DNA from: Frisingicoccus sp009929615
GTDB lineage: Bacteria; Bacillota; Clostridia; Lachnospirales; Lachnospiraceae
DNA length: 64,000 nucleotides
Direction of reading: 5' to 3'
NCBI GenBank assembly: GCA_028692275.1
Contig: JAQUXR010000004.1
Coordinates: 1-64,000 of the forward strand
The position numbers and the translations under genes were made by a program. Below, in pieces: positions 34,720-43,370 of the stretch (its first letter is position 1; the number at the start of each line of letters is the position of its first letter). A model generated the notes under the pieces. It was not told where the DNA came from and made no database searches. It saw only the letters and a program-made list of their open reading frames with translations.

Positions 34720-35402
34720 TTACTCAACCTCAATCCATACAGCATCACCTTGAGCCATACCGGAACAAATAGCCGCTACACCACTCTTCTTACCGGAACG
34801 TTTCAATTCATAAATTAATGTCATTAATATTCTTGAACCAGTAGCTCCAATAGGATGTCCTACTGCAACCGCTCCACCATTTACATTTACCTTAGCATCC
34901 ATTGTTTTTATATCCATTCCTAAAATACCAAGACAGCTTACCAGTGGAACTGCCGCAAAAGCTTCATTGATTTCCATTAAATCGAAATCATCCACTGTCA
35001 GATGATTATCATCAATCAGTTTTTTTATAGCTAATCCAGGTACGGTTGCTATGTAACGGGATTCTCTTGATGCCTGTGCATAACCCTTAATAACTGCAAG
35101 TATTGGTGCACCTAAGTTACTGCTTTTAAAGCGGAACCACATACTTTATTAATTGTGACTACCGGCACTTCGTGAGGCACGCCGCCCTTTACAGCTGCCT
35201 GACGTCCCGGAATCTGTCCCTGTCCTGCTGGAACAACCATTCCATAAACAACTTCATCAACCTGATCCCCTTTTATTCCAGCTCGATTCAGCGCTTCTTT
35301 GATGGCCATGCCACCTAATTCTACGGCCTTTAATGGACGTAATGTTCCTCCCATCTTTCCAAATGGGGTACGTGCAGCACTTACAATAACAACTTCTTTC
35401 AT
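34720..35402 (-). pseudogene. Acetyl-CoA acetyltransferase (thiolase), internally deleted
   Basis: The first 96 codons (35402 to about 35115) match the thiolase start: VVIVSAARTPFGKMGGTLR, ending in the nucleophile region NKVCGSALKAVT and then a stop. A second frame (from about 35110) gives the thiolase end: LGAPILAVIKGYAQAS, MEINEAFAAVPL, NGGAVAVGHPIGATGSR, CSGMAQGDA. Together they give about 230 residues where about 393 are normal: roughly 160 residues between the nucleophile Cys and the C-terminal domain are gone and the frame is shifted. This is not a simple point error. A functional thiolase must come from elsewhere. Confidence 0.88.
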
Positions 35403-35453
35403 TCATTTACTCCTTTCAAATCCTATAATATATAACCTGCACCCTTTATTAAC

Positions 35454-35468
35454 GCAAGATTCATTCCA
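35454..35468 (-). promoter_or_regulatory. Sigma-54 promoter of the thiolase-hbd unit
   Basis: Minus strand TGGAATGAATCTTGC: GG-N10-GC spacing exact, preceded by AAAAGT as at the other sites. Predicted transcription start near 35442, 40 bases before the thiolase start. Confidence 0.72.
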
Positions 35469-35562
35469 ACTTTTAAAAACTTCATATTTTTTTATTTTGT
35501 TGAAAATACAGGGATTTTTTATAAGTTTGCTCCTCCTATATCCTCTTTAACTGCTATTTTTT

Positions 35563-35577
35563 GTAACTTTTCGTTAC
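35563..35577. promoter_or_regulatory. Upstream activator site, GTAAC-N5-GTTAC
   Basis: GTAACTTTTCGTTAC, about 128 bases upstream of the predicted thiolase start site. The same architecture occurs three times upstream of the crt operon near the PAS-type sigma-54 activator gene. Confidence 0.7.
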
Positions 35578-35603
35578 ACTACTGTATCTATTCATTCCAC
35601 TCA

Positions 35604-35638
35604 AAAACCCCTGTGACTGGTGCGGTCACAGGGGTTTT
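35604..35638 (-). terminator. Strong terminator ending the candidate small RNA
   Basis: AAAACCCCTGTGAC and GTCACAGGGGTTTT form a 14-base perfect stem; TTTTTG follows on the minus strand. It insulates the thiolase promoter from anything upstream. Confidence 0.9.
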
Positions 35639-35747
35639 CTGATATAAATATAAAGGAAGGTTTTCCGCTTTTGCGGAAGCAAAAGTATGTTCTCACAAAA
35701 CACAATGCTCCGTCACTCGTCCAAAATGACGGAACATCACGTTTTCT

Positions 35748-35849
35748 ATAAATTGAAGGCTTCTTTATCATTCACAAAGTATAATCTATCGCATGTTAAA
35801 GTTTAGGAGTTTACATTTTTAACAATTATATAACACACCTTCAATTTAT
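35748..35849. repeat. Spaced inverted repeat within the candidate small RNA
   Basis: ATAAATTGAAGG (35748-35759) and its exact inverse CCTTCAATTTAT (35838-35849), 78 bases apart. In RNA the arms would close a multi-branched structure. Confidence 0.65.
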
Positions 35850-35877
35850 TTATTAGAGAGCTTACACCTTATTATAT

Positions 35878-35893
35878 AGCATATTTAATGCCA
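35878..35893 (-). promoter_or_regulatory. Sigma-54 promoter upstream of a noncoding stretch
   Basis: Minus strand TGGCATTAAATATGCT, GG-N10-GC, preceded by AAAAAGT. The first gene downstream is the thiolase, 470 bases away beyond a terminator, so the direct product should be a short RNA. Confidence 0.65.
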
Positions 35894-35907
35894 ACTTTTT
35901 AATATTG

Positions 35908-36495
35908 TCAAAAAAACTCATACCGTCCTTCCTTACGAAGCGGCGGCTTTAACGTTTTTACAGAATCTGCAGGATATCCCATGGTAATCATACCCACCAG
36001 TTCTCCTTTTCCCGTTGCAAAAATATTTTTGAGTTCCTGACCAACTTCAGCTTCTACAGGTGCTGTCAACCAACAGGTTCCTAATCCTTTTCCCGTAGCC
36101 GCCAGTAAAATATTCTCCATAGCAGCTGCAATACTCAAATTCACCATATCCGCTTTGTCTGCATAATCCGGTTTCATTCGGAATGCAAGAATACACACGG
36201 GAGCCCCACCCATACTCTTTATAAATCTGGTGGTATCGTCTACAACAGAAGGATGCTTTTCAAACCGTTTTTTTAGGTCTGGTTCTATACGTTTTGAAAC
36301 GCATTCCATAATCTCTTTCATCTTTGTAAGCTGTTCTTTACTTCGAATCACAGCAAAAAACCAAGGTTGAAGATTCACTCCCGATGGTGCCCAGGTTCCT
36401 GCTTCGATAATTTCTTCTAAAATATTCTCTTCGACTGGCATGTCCTTATAATTTCGTATACTTCTTCTCTGATAAACAGCCTCAAATATATCCAT
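35908..36495 (-). CDS. Nitroreductase family protein
   Basis: 195 aa FMN-dependent oxidoreductase. MDIFEAVYQRRSIRNYKDMPVEENIL and WAPSGVNLQPWFFAVI are the FMN-binding start; MENILLAATGKGLGTCWLT and ELVGMITMGYPA the C-terminal half. The family reduces nitro compounds, quinones or related substrates; the true substrate is unknown. It is separated from the acyl-CoA dehydrogenase upstream by a terminator-like hairpin and is followed by a sigma-54 promoter. Confidence 0.92.
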   Translation of the reverse strand: MDIFEAVYQRRSIRNYKDMPVEENILEEIIEAGTWAPSGVNLQPWFFAVIRSKEQLTKMKEIMECVSKRIEPDLKKRFEKHPSVVDDTTRFIKSMGGAPVCILAFRMKPDYADKADMVNLSIAAAMENILLAATGKGLGTCWLTAPVEAEVGQELKNIFATGKGELVGMITMGYPADSVKTLKPPLRKEGRYEFF

Positions 36496-36516
36496 CTATT
36501 TTCTCCTCTTTTAACG

Positions 36517-36560
36517 AAAGAGAATCCCTCTGGTGGTGCAACCAGTGAGACTCTCTCTTT
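36517..36560 (-). terminator. Terminator of the crt-...-acyl-CoA dehydrogenase operon
   Basis: Imperfect hairpin: GAGAATCCCTCTGGT against ACCAGTGAGACTCTC; TCTTTCG follows on the minus strand. Partial read-through into the nitroreductase gene is possible. Confidence 0.6.
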
Positions 36561-36606
36561 ACTTTTATATTTTTGTTTAAGGAAGGTTTTGTTACAATTT
36601 ATTAAT

Positions 36607-37746
36607 TTAGTATTCTTTCATCAAATGGTTGGCAATTACCACTCTCTGAATTTCATTAGTCCCTTCAAAAATCTGATAGATTTTTGCATCACGCATCAGT
36701 TTTTCCACTGGATATTCACGGCTATAGCCATATCCACCAAAAATCTGAACCGCTTCAGTCGTTACATACATAGCCGCATCCGAACCGGCACATTTGGCCA
36801 TCGCTGATTCCTTACCATAAGGCAGCCCCATATCCATACGCGTACAAGCATTAGCGACAAGCTGTCTTGCAGCTTCAATACGGATAGCCATATTGGAAAG
36901 TTTAAATGCTATCGCCTGATTTGCCAAAATTGGTTTTCCAAACTGATGGCGTTCTTTAGCATAAGCAACTGCTTCTTCAAGCGCACGCTGTGCAATACCC
37001 AATGCCATACAACCCACATATGTACGGCTCACGTCCAGAGTCTGCATAGCCACTTTAAAGCCTTCACCTTCTTTTCCAAGAAGATTCTTTGCAGGGATAC
37101 GACAGTCTTCAAATACAAGATCACAGGTGTTGGAACCACGGATACCCATTTTATCTTCATGGTTCCCCGATGAAAAGCCTGGTGTTCCGGCTTCAACAAT
37201 AAATGCACTCATCCCCTTCAGACCTTTACTTTTATCTGTCATAGCAGTGACTACATAAATACCGGCATAACCACCATTGGTAATGAAAGTTTTCCGTCCG
37301 TTTAATATGTACTCATCGCCTTCTTTACGAGCAGTTGTTTTTCCTGCTGCCGCATCGGAACCGGCCTGAGGCTCTGTCAGAGCGAATGCTCCAAAAGATC
37401 CTTCTACCATTTTACTACATACCATTTCAATCTGTTCTTTTGTTCCAAATTTCAGAATAGGAATTAATGGCATGCCACTGACACCATAAGTTAAAGCAAA
37501 ACCGGCATCCGCTTTTGCCATTTCTTCAAGAATTGCAGCTGTTGACAGACGGTCCAGGCCCAATCCCCCCTGTTCCTCTGGTACTTCCATAAGGTGAAGC
37601 TGCATTTCTTTACCCATTTCATAGAGTTCTGCAGGCCATTCGCCTGTTCTGTCATACTCTTTAGCCCGTTCTTTAACTTCGTTTTCACAAAATTCATGAA
37701 CAGCCTCAATGATATCCTGTGTTTCTTCTGATAGAATGTAACTCAT
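36607..37746 (-). CDS. Acyl-CoA dehydrogenase (last gene of the crt operon)
   Basis: 379 aa. FALTEPQAGSDAAAGKTTA, FITNGGYAGIYVV, DKMGIRGSNTCDLVFEDCR, FKLSNMAIRIEAARQL, IFGGYGYSREYPVEKLMRDAKI and catalytic Glu in IFEGTNEIQ are typical. It differs from Bcd in the same operon, suggesting another acyl chain or direction. It follows maoC by 17 bases and ends before a terminator. Etf from the same operon is the likely electron partner. Confidence 0.95.
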   Translation of the reverse strand: MSYILSEETQDIIEAVHEFCENEVKERAKEYDRTGEWPAELYEMGKEMQLHLMEVPEEQGGLGLDRLSTAAILEEMAKADAGFALTYGVSGMPLIPILKFGTKEQIEMVCSKMVEGSFGAFALTEPQAGSDAAAGKTTARKEGDEYILNGRKTFITNGGYAGIYVVTAMTDKSKGLKGMSAFIVEAGTPGFSSGNHEDKMGIRGSNTCDLVFEDCRIPAKNLLGKEGEGFKVAMQTLDVSRTYVGCMALGIAQRALEEAVAYAKERHQFGKPILANQAIAFKLSNMAIRIEAARQLVANACTRMDMGLPYGKESAMAKCAGSDAAMYVTTEAVQIFGGYGYSREYPVEKLMRDAKIYQIFEGTNEIQRVVIANHLMKEY

Positions 37747-37763
37747 TTTTGTATCTCCTACTT

Positions 37764-38219
37764 TTAGTCTAATTTTTTGGTTGCCATGATTTTAGCCTGA
37801 CCATCAACAACAACTGTACCGTCCTGAATAGTAACAACGGTTTTCATAACCATGATTTTCCGTTTTTCATCCATTTCAATGATTTCTGCTGTTGCTGTAA
37901 TTGTATCTCCCATATGGACCGGTGCTGTAAACTTGAGATTCTGCTCAAGGAAAATCGCATCTGCTCCTGGTAAAGCCATTCCAAGTACTGTGGAAATAAA
38001 GGATGCTGTCAGCATGCCATGGGCAATCTGTCCACCAAAACGTGTTGTTTTAGCATATTCTGCATTAACGTGTACCGGGTTAAAATCTCCGATAATACCA
38101 GCAAAATTATAAACATCTGCCGGAAGAATCGTTTTACTGAAGCTGGCCTTCTGACCAACTGAAAGTTCTGAAATAGCATATCCACTCATATTAATACTGT
38201 TTGAATCTAACATACTCAT
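37764..38219 (-). CDS. MaoC-like dehydratase (R-specific enoyl-CoA hydratase type)
   Basis: 151 aa hot-dog fold protein. The hydratase 2 motif is complete: GDFNPVHVNAEYA (catalytic Asp and His) then FGGQIAHGMLTAS. Such enzymes (PhaJ-like) add water to crotonyl-CoA to give (R)-3-hydroxybutyryl-CoA or the reverse. Together with the S-specific Crt in this operon it gives the locus both stereochemical routes. The second ATG (38219) was chosen because GGAG sits right against the first. It starts 12 bases after the CoA transferase gene. Confidence 0.88.
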   Translation of the reverse strand: MSMLDSNSINMSGYAISELSVGQKASFSKTILPADVYNFAGIIGDFNPVHVNAEYAKTTRFGGQIAHGMLTASFISTVLGMALPGADAIFLEQNLKFTAPVHMGDTITATAEIIEMDEKRKIMVMKTVVTIQDGTVVVDGQAKIMATKKLD

Positions 38220-38231
38220 ATACTGCATCTC

Positions 38232-39794
38232 CTATTCTTCAAATGTGAGATTCATTAAAGCATCAGTGAAAATCTTTTCATCCATAACTTTAACATCATC
38301 CATAATTGGTGTAAATTCCATTTTATCCAAAATATCTTTCTGCAAATCTACACCTGGTGCAATTTCAAGAAGCTTAAGGCCGCCTGAAACCAATTTAAAT
38401 AATGCACGTTCTGTAATGTAATAAACTGTCTGGCCTGTTTCTACACCATATTCACCGGAATATGTGATCTGCTCAACAGCTTTTTTAAATTTAATTCCAG
38501 GTGCATCTTCAATAATATTTAATTTACCGTCTTTGATTTCACATTTCATTTTTCCAGCAGTAAATGTTCCACAGAATCCAACAACTTTAGCATTCTGTGT
38601 GATGTTAATAAATCCGCCTGGTCCAACCATACGGCCACCAAATTTAGAAACATTAACATTACCAACCTGGTCAACTTCTGCAAGTCCAAGGAATGCCATA
38701 TCCAAACCACCGCCATCATAATAGTCAAATGTATCCGGCTGTTTTACAATGGATTCTGGATTCACAGTTCCACCAATACCTAATCCACCTGTCGGAACGC
38801 CGCCCAGGACACCGGATTCGATAGACAATGTAATCTGGTCTGAAACCCCTTCTTCACCTGCTACAGCCGCAATAGCTTCTGCAACACCGATTCCAAGGTT
38901 AACGAGGGCTCCTTTCTTTAAGAGCATTGCGCCACGGCGTCCACAGATTTTACGAGGATTCAATGGCATTGGCTCAATAGCATCCATAGGAATATAGACT
39001 TCACCAGTAAGTTCTGGTCTGTAATCCGGACCCATAAAGGACTGACAATGATTTTCCGGTTTTGCTTCGACAATATAATCTACCATGAAAGATGGAATTT
39101 TAATATCTCTAACGGATAATGTACCCTTCTGAACCACCTTTTCTACCTGAACAATAACGATACCGCCACTGTTCTTTGTAGCCATGGCCATTTCCAACTG
39201 GTCTCCGTGAAGGCCTTCTTTAACCATAGTAACATTTCCTGCCTCATCAGCATAAGTACCACGAATAAAACAAACATCCAATGGAACAGCTTTGTAGAAT
39301 AAATAATCTTTTCCACCAATCTGCATTAATTCAACAACCTCATGTCCTGATTTTGCTGCTGCCTCATTACCTTTACAAGCTTCAACTCTAGGGTCTGCAT
39401 AGGTTTTCAAACCAACATGGGTAATTAAACCAGGTTTCTTTCCTGCTGTTGCTCTTAAAATGTGGCTGCAGACACCCTGTGGAAGGATAAAGCATTCAAC
39501 TTTATTTTCTACACAAAGTTTGCCAAGCTTCGGAGCAAGACCTACATGGGCACAAATCAATCGTTTAATTAAACCTTCATAACCCATATGATTCATACCA
39601 CGAGTTGCACTATCACCGATACCGGCACCATGGAACACTGTAAGATTTTTTGGTTCTCCTGTTTCTGTATACCGTTTTTCAATAGCAATCAACAATTCTT
39701 CTGGCGTACCAAATCCAACAAAACCGCCCATGCCCAGGCTCATTCCATCTTTAACTAAAGATGCAGCATATTCGGGTGTTACTAATTTACTCAT
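38232..39794 (-). CDS. Acyl-CoA:acetate/propionate CoA-transferase (YdiF/Pct type)
   Basis: 520 aa, both CoA-transferase halves in one chain, as in propionate CoA-transferase and E. coli YdiF. The first half has GMGGFVGFGTPEELLIAIEKR; the second has LGIGVAEAI and the catalytic Glu in SIESGVLGGVPTGG. It exchanges CoA between acetyl- or butyryl-CoA and a carboxylate; the family is broad and includes lactate and 3-hydroxybutyrate users. It sits between a GntP permease and a MaoC hydratase, suggesting it activates the imported acid. Confidence 0.93.
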   Translation of the reverse strand: MSKLVTPEYAASLVKDGMSLGMGGFVGFGTPEELLIAIEKRYTETGEPKNLTVFHGAGIGDSATRGMNHMGYEGLIKRLICAHVGLAPKLGKLCVENKVECFILPQGVCSHILRATAGKKPGLITHVGLKTYADPRVEACKGNEAAAKSGHEVVELMQIGGKDYLFYKAVPLDVCFIRGTYADEAGNVTMVKEGLHGDQLEMAMATKNSGGIVIVQVEKVVQKGTLSVRDIKIPSFMVDYIVEAKPENHCQSFMGPDYRPELTGEVYIPMDAIEPMPLNPRKICGRRGAMLLKKGALVNLGIGVAEAIAAVAGEEGVSDQITLSIESGVLGGVPTGGLGIGGTVNPESIVKQPDTFDYYDGGGLDMAFLGLAEVDQVGNVNVSKFGGRMVGPGGFINITQNAKVVGFCGTFTAGKMKCEIKDGKLNIIEDAPGIKFKKAVEQITYSGEYGVETGQTVYYITERALFKLVSGGLKLLEIAPGVDLQKDILDKMEFTPIMDDVKVMDEKIFTDALMNLTFEE

Positions 39795-39814
39795 ATTAAT
39801 TCCTCCTTAAATCC

Positions 39815-39836
39815 GGCGGGCATTGCTCTGCCCGCC
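39815..39836 (-). other. Intergenic GC-rich hairpin in the gntP-CoA transferase gap
   Basis: GGCGGGC and GCCCGCC pair, within a 64-base gap inside the operon. No T run follows on the minus strand, so it is more like an mRNA-stabilising or processing hairpin than a terminator. Confidence 0.55.
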
Positions 39837-39858
39837 ATTGACTTTTTTATAATCATTT

Positions 39859-41151
39859 TTATGGCCACATTGGAAACAACTGGAATAATGCAATTGCAAT
39901 CGCACAAGATATAAATGGCAATACAACAGTTAACCAGAATAATGGCATGTAAGCATCTTTGTGGGTTTCACCACAGAGATTCAATAAAGTTACAATATAA
40001 CCGTTATGAGGTACGGAATCCAATGCTCCAGAGGCGATAGAAGCTACACGGTGAAGTGCTGCTGGTACAACGCCCATCTGTACATAAGTTGGTCCAATTA
40101 ACGGAATGGCAATACCAAGGCCACCGGATGCAGAACCTGTCAGACCACAGATAATTGTTACAGCTAAGGCTGCACCAATCAGTGGAGGTCCAGGAATCTT
40201 TAACAGACCATCCAGAATTGTCTGGAACAGAGGAATTGTCTTAACAACTGCACCGAAACCAACAACCGCACTTGTATTTGCAATAGCACTGATGGCGGAT
40301 GTTGCACCACCTGAAAATGTGCCCGCAATCATGGTTGGTTTATATGTTTTGTTCAGCAAAATAACGCCAAGAACAATACCTGCAAAAATAGCTACTGCTG
40401 CCGGAAGTTTCAATGCATTCATTAAAATAATAGTAGCAATCAGTGGAATAAAGGAAAGTGCTACATTTGGCATATCCTCTTCATTCATCTGTGCTGTTTC
40501 TTCACCATCTTTTGCCACAAAATGAACACCGGCTGCTTTTTCTTTTTTAATCATAGCACTCAGCCAGATATAACCAACGATGAACATGAAAATACCAACA
40601 ATAATACCAACAACCGCACCAGACATAGTATCTGTACCCAGTGTCTGTCCAGGAATGATATTCTGAATCTGTGGCGTACCAGGACAAGTCATAGCAAAGG
40701 TTACGGAACCAAAGCCAATAGCTGCCGGGAGATATTTTCTTGGAATATCTGCTTCTTTATACAAACTGATAGCAATCGGGAAGATAGTAAAACCAACAAC
40801 GAATACACTAACACCACCGTAAGCAAGTACGAAACAGCTGATAACAACGGCGAGAACTGCTTTGGATGCTCCAAGTTTCTTTACAATCCAGTTGGCAATA
40901 GCATCTGCCGCATGACTGTCATTCATAAATTTTCCGAACAGTGCGCCTGCAAGGAATACCAAAAAGTTGCTCGTAATAAATCCGGTAAATCCCGGCATAT
41001 AGGACTCTGCCAATACCGTGTAGATATTCATACCACTTGTCAGTGCAAGTACGGATGAACAGATAAGGCCAATGGCCAAAATGTGAATTCCCTTCATTGC
41101 CAAAATAACTAAAAGAATCATGGCAACAATTAATCCAATAACACCTAACAT
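39859..41151 (-). CDS. GntP family permease
   Basis: 430 aa, about twelve membrane helices, full length for the family. LAMKGIHILAIGLICSSVLAL, FVLAYGGVSVFVVGFTIFPIA, GSVTFAMTCPGTPQIQNIIPG and GSASGGLGIAIPLIGPTYV are typical of GntP/CitMHS-like carriers. The family takes up gluconate and related acids, and also 3-hydroxybutyrate in some bacteria. Position next to CoA transferase and MaoC suggests a short hydroxy or unsaturated acid as substrate, which is inference. Confidence 0.9.
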   Translation of the reverse strand: MLGVIGLIVAMILLVILAMKGIHILAIGLICSSVLALTSGMNIYTVLAESYMPGFTGFITSNFLVFLAGALFGKFMNDSHAADAIANWIVKKLGASKAVLAVVISCFVLAYGGVSVFVVGFTIFPIAISLYKEADIPRKYLPAAIGFGSVTFAMTCPGTPQIQNIIPGQTLGTDTMSGAVVGIIVGIFMFIVGYIWLSAMIKKEKAAGVHFVAKDGEETAQMNEEDMPNVALSFIPLIATIILMNALKLPAAVAIFAGIVLGVILLNKTYKPTMIAGTFSGGATSAISAIANTSAVVGFGAVVKTIPLFQTILDGLLKIPGPPLIGAALAVTIICGLTGSASGGLGIAIPLIGPTYVQMGVVPAALHRVASIASGALDSVPHNGYIVTLLNLCGETHKDAYMPLFWLTVVLPFISCAIAIALFQLFPMWP

Positions 41152-41210
41152 ATTTTATTTCTCCTTTGATTTTTTCTCCTTAAAATCCCCTTAATAATTC
41201 TTATTTTTAT

Positions 41211-42350
41211 TTAAAATACACCGATAGCCCTTGATATAACCATTCTCTGAGCCTCGGAAGTTCCCTCGTAAATCTCCGTAATCTTTGCATCTCGCATCAT
41301 ACGTTCCATCGGATATTCTCTGGTATAACCATAGCCGCCGGAAAGCTGTACACATTCGCGGGTTACAAGATTAGCTACATCTGAATTATAAAGTTTTGCC
41401 ATCGCTGCTTCTTTTCCATATGGAAGTCCTGCATCTTTAAGCATTGCACAGCGCCATACAAGCATTCGGCCTGCATCAACCTTTGTCTGAAGGTCTGCCA
41501 GTTTAAACTGAGTATTCTGGAACTGGGATATACGTTTTCCAAACTGTTTACGTTCTTTAACATACTTAATTGTTTCATCAATGGCACCCTGGGCAATACC
41601 AAGTGCCTGAGTTGCAATACCCATACGTCCGGAATCAAGACTTGCCAATGCCATCTTCAAACCCTGGCCTTCTTTACCGATAATATCATCTTTGCTGACA
41701 CGGACATTTTTAAGAATCAATTCACAGGTTGCAGAACCACGGATACCCATTTTCTTTTCGTGTTTTCCAACAGAGAATCCAGGAGCATCTTTATGTACAA
41801 CAAATGCCGTCATACCATTATTTTTCTTAGCACGGTCTGTAACCGCAATAATGATATACCATTCAGCCTGTCCTGCAGTTGTGATGAACATTTTTGTTCC
41901 ATTCAGAATATAATCATCACCATCTTTTACAGCCACTGTCTGAACATTAGATGCATCCGTACCAACACCTGGTTCTGTTAAAGCAAAACAAACCAGTTTA
42001 TCTTTAAATGCTGCTTTTTGATATTTTTCTTTCTGCTCTGGTGTACCATATTTTGCAAACAGCCCCATACCAAGGCCTGCCTGTACAGAATAGATAACAC
42101 CTGTCGTTGCACATACTTTTGAAATTTCTTCAAGGGCAATAACATAAGCCATGTTGTCGCCACCTTCGCCGAATTCAGATTCCGGATAGGATGCACCGAA
42201 AAAACCATATTTAAACATTTTTGGAATCGTTTCTACCGGAAATCTTTCTTCTTCATCTAAGATTGAAGCTAATGGTTTGACTTCTTTTTCAGCAAACTCA
42301 CGAGCCAGCTGACGTACAAGTCTATGTTCAGGTTTTAATAAAGCATACAT
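41211..42350 (-). CDS. bcd: Butyryl-CoA dehydrogenase-type acyl-CoA dehydrogenase
   Basis: 379 aa. CFALTEPGVGTDASNVQT, FITTAGQAEWYII, KKMGIRGSATCELIL, FKLADLQTKVDAGRML, LSGGYGYTREYPMERMMRDAKI and the catalytic Glu in IYEGTSEAQ are present. It lies two bases after etfA in crt-etfB-etfA-bcd, the arrangement of clostridial butyryl-CoA dehydrogenase/Etf complexes, which can reduce crotonyl-CoA with NADH while reducing ferredoxin (electron bifurcation). Whether this one bifurcates is not visible from motifs alone. Confidence 0.95.
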   Translation of the reverse strand: MYALLKPEHRLVRQLAREFAEKEVKPLASILDEEERFPVETIPKMFKYGFFGASYPESEFGEGGDNMAYVIALEEISKVCATTGVIYSVQAGLGMGLFAKYGTPEQKEKYQKAAFKDKLVCFALTEPGVGTDASNVQTVAVKDGDDYILNGTKMFITTAGQAEWYIIIAVTDRAKKNNGMTAFVVHKDAPGFSVGKHEKKMGIRGSATCELILKNVRVSKDDIIGKEGQGLKMALASLDSGRMGIATQALGIAQGAIDETIKYVKERKQFGKRISQFQNTQFKLADLQTKVDAGRMLVWRCAMLKDAGLPYGKEAAMAKLYNSDVANLVTRECVQLSGGYGYTREYPMERMMRDAKITEIYEGTSEAQRMVISRAIGVF

Positions 42351-42352
42351 GA

Positions 42353-43354
42353 TTATTTTTCCTCCTTGTACTCTTTGATTGCTTCCGTAAGTTTCGGAAG
42401 TAAGGATGTAACATCACCGACAACACCCAGGTCTGCAACATCAAAAATAGGTGCACCGTCATTTTTATCAACAGCTACAATATACTCAGCACCTTCCATA
42501 CCAGCAACATGCTGAATAGCTCCGGAAATACCACAAGCTACATAGAGGTCTGGTCTTACTGTCTTACCTGTCTGGCCTACCTGACACTCATGGTCAATCC
42601 ATCCCGCATCAACAGCACCACGGGAACCGGAAACAACACCGTCCAGTACTTCTGCCAAAGGATTAAGGACAGAATCAAAGGTTTCTTTATCATTCATGCC
42701 ACGACCACCGGAAACAAGTACTTTAGCTTCTGTGATATCCGCTACAGCCTTTTCCTCTTTAATAATTTCAACAAGTTCTATCGGCATATCTGCTGCAGAA
42801 AATTCCACTTTGAGTTCTTCAATTTCTCCATTACGGGATGCGTCAGCTGCAAGAGCCTTCATAACACCTGGTCGAACCGTTGCCATCTGTGGACGGAAAT
42901 CTTCACAAACAATTGTTGCCATGATATTTCCACCAAAAGCCGGACGGGTCATCAGAAGATTTTTACTTTCTTCATCAATAGCAAGTCCTGTACAGTCTGC
43001 TGTAAGACCTGTATGGATTCTTGCTGAAACTCTAGGTGCAAGGTCTCGGCCAATGGCTGTAGCACCAATCAAAAAGATTTCAGGGTCTTTTTCTTTAATA
43101 ACTGCAACAACAGCTTTTGCATAAGCTTCTGTTGTATATTCTCCAAGCATTTCATCCTGTACAAGAACAACCCCATCTGCTCCTGCTGCAACAAGGCTTC
43201 CTGCCTGTGCTTTCATATCTTTTCCTACGAGAACTGCATAAACTTTTTCGTCTAAAGTGTCTGCAAGTTCACGTGCTTTTCCAACCAATTCATAAGCAAC
43301 TTTCTGGATGTTTCCGTCACGCTGCTCTGCAAATACATAAACATTTTTGCTCAT
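42353..43354 (-). CDS. etfA: Electron transfer flavoprotein subunit alpha
   Basis: 333 aa. The N-terminal domain begins NVYVFAEQRDGN; the FAD-binding C-terminal domain has VSGGRGMNDKETFDSVLNPLA, GSRGAVDAGWIDHECQVGQTGKTV and CGISGAIQHVAGM, the EtfA signature. It forms the heterodimer with EtfB that passes electrons to or from Bcd. The ATG at 43354 is preferred, since GGAGG directly abuts the one at 43363. Confidence 0.97.
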   Translation of the reverse strand: MSKNVYVFAEQRDGNIQKVAYELVGKARELADTLDEKVYAVLVGKDMKAQAGSLVAAGADGVVLVQDEMLGEYTTEAYAKAVVAVIKEKDPEIFLIGATAIGRDLAPRVSARIHTGLTADCTGLAIDEESKNLLMTRPAFGGNIMATIVCEDFRPQMATVRPGVMKALAADASRNGEIEELKVEFSAADMPIELVEIIKEEKAVADITEAKVLVSGGRGMNDKETFDSVLNPLAEVLDGVVSGSRGAVDAGWIDHECQVGQTGKTVRPDLYVACGISGAIQHVAGMEGAEYIVAVDKNDGAPIFDVADLGVVGDVTSLLPKLTEAIKEYKEEK

Positions 43355-43370
43355 CGAATCCATCCTCCCT

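Larger units (their letters stand above)
35604..35866 (-). ncRNA. Candidate sigma-54-dependent small RNA (~260 nt)
   Basis: The 505-base gap 35403-35907 holds no credible protein gene. A -24/-12 promoter at 35878-35893 predicts a transcript from about 35866 toward lower coordinates, ending at the strong terminator 35604-35638. The transcript would hold a long-range stem (ATAAATTGAAGG arms 78 bases apart), a hairpin TCCGTCA/TGACGGA (35709-35732 region), a small CCGC/GCGG hairpin, and unpaired CUCCU (35805-35809) and ACCUUCCUU (35653-35663) stretches that could pair with ribosome-binding sites. A 56-codon frame runs through it, but it lacks a ribosome site and reads through the terminator. Confidence 0.5.

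Noticed and set aside
34720..35402. Two separate short thiolase-type genes
   Set aside because: Each piece lacks half of the active site; together they are one damaged gene.
35625..35795. 56-codon frame on the minus strand within the candidate small RNA
   Set aside because: No ribosome site before its ATG, no recognisable motif, and it reads through the stem of the terminator.
36588..36600. TGTTACAA half-site after the acyl-CoA dehydrogenase operon
   Set aside because: Only one arm, so no reason to call it an activator site.
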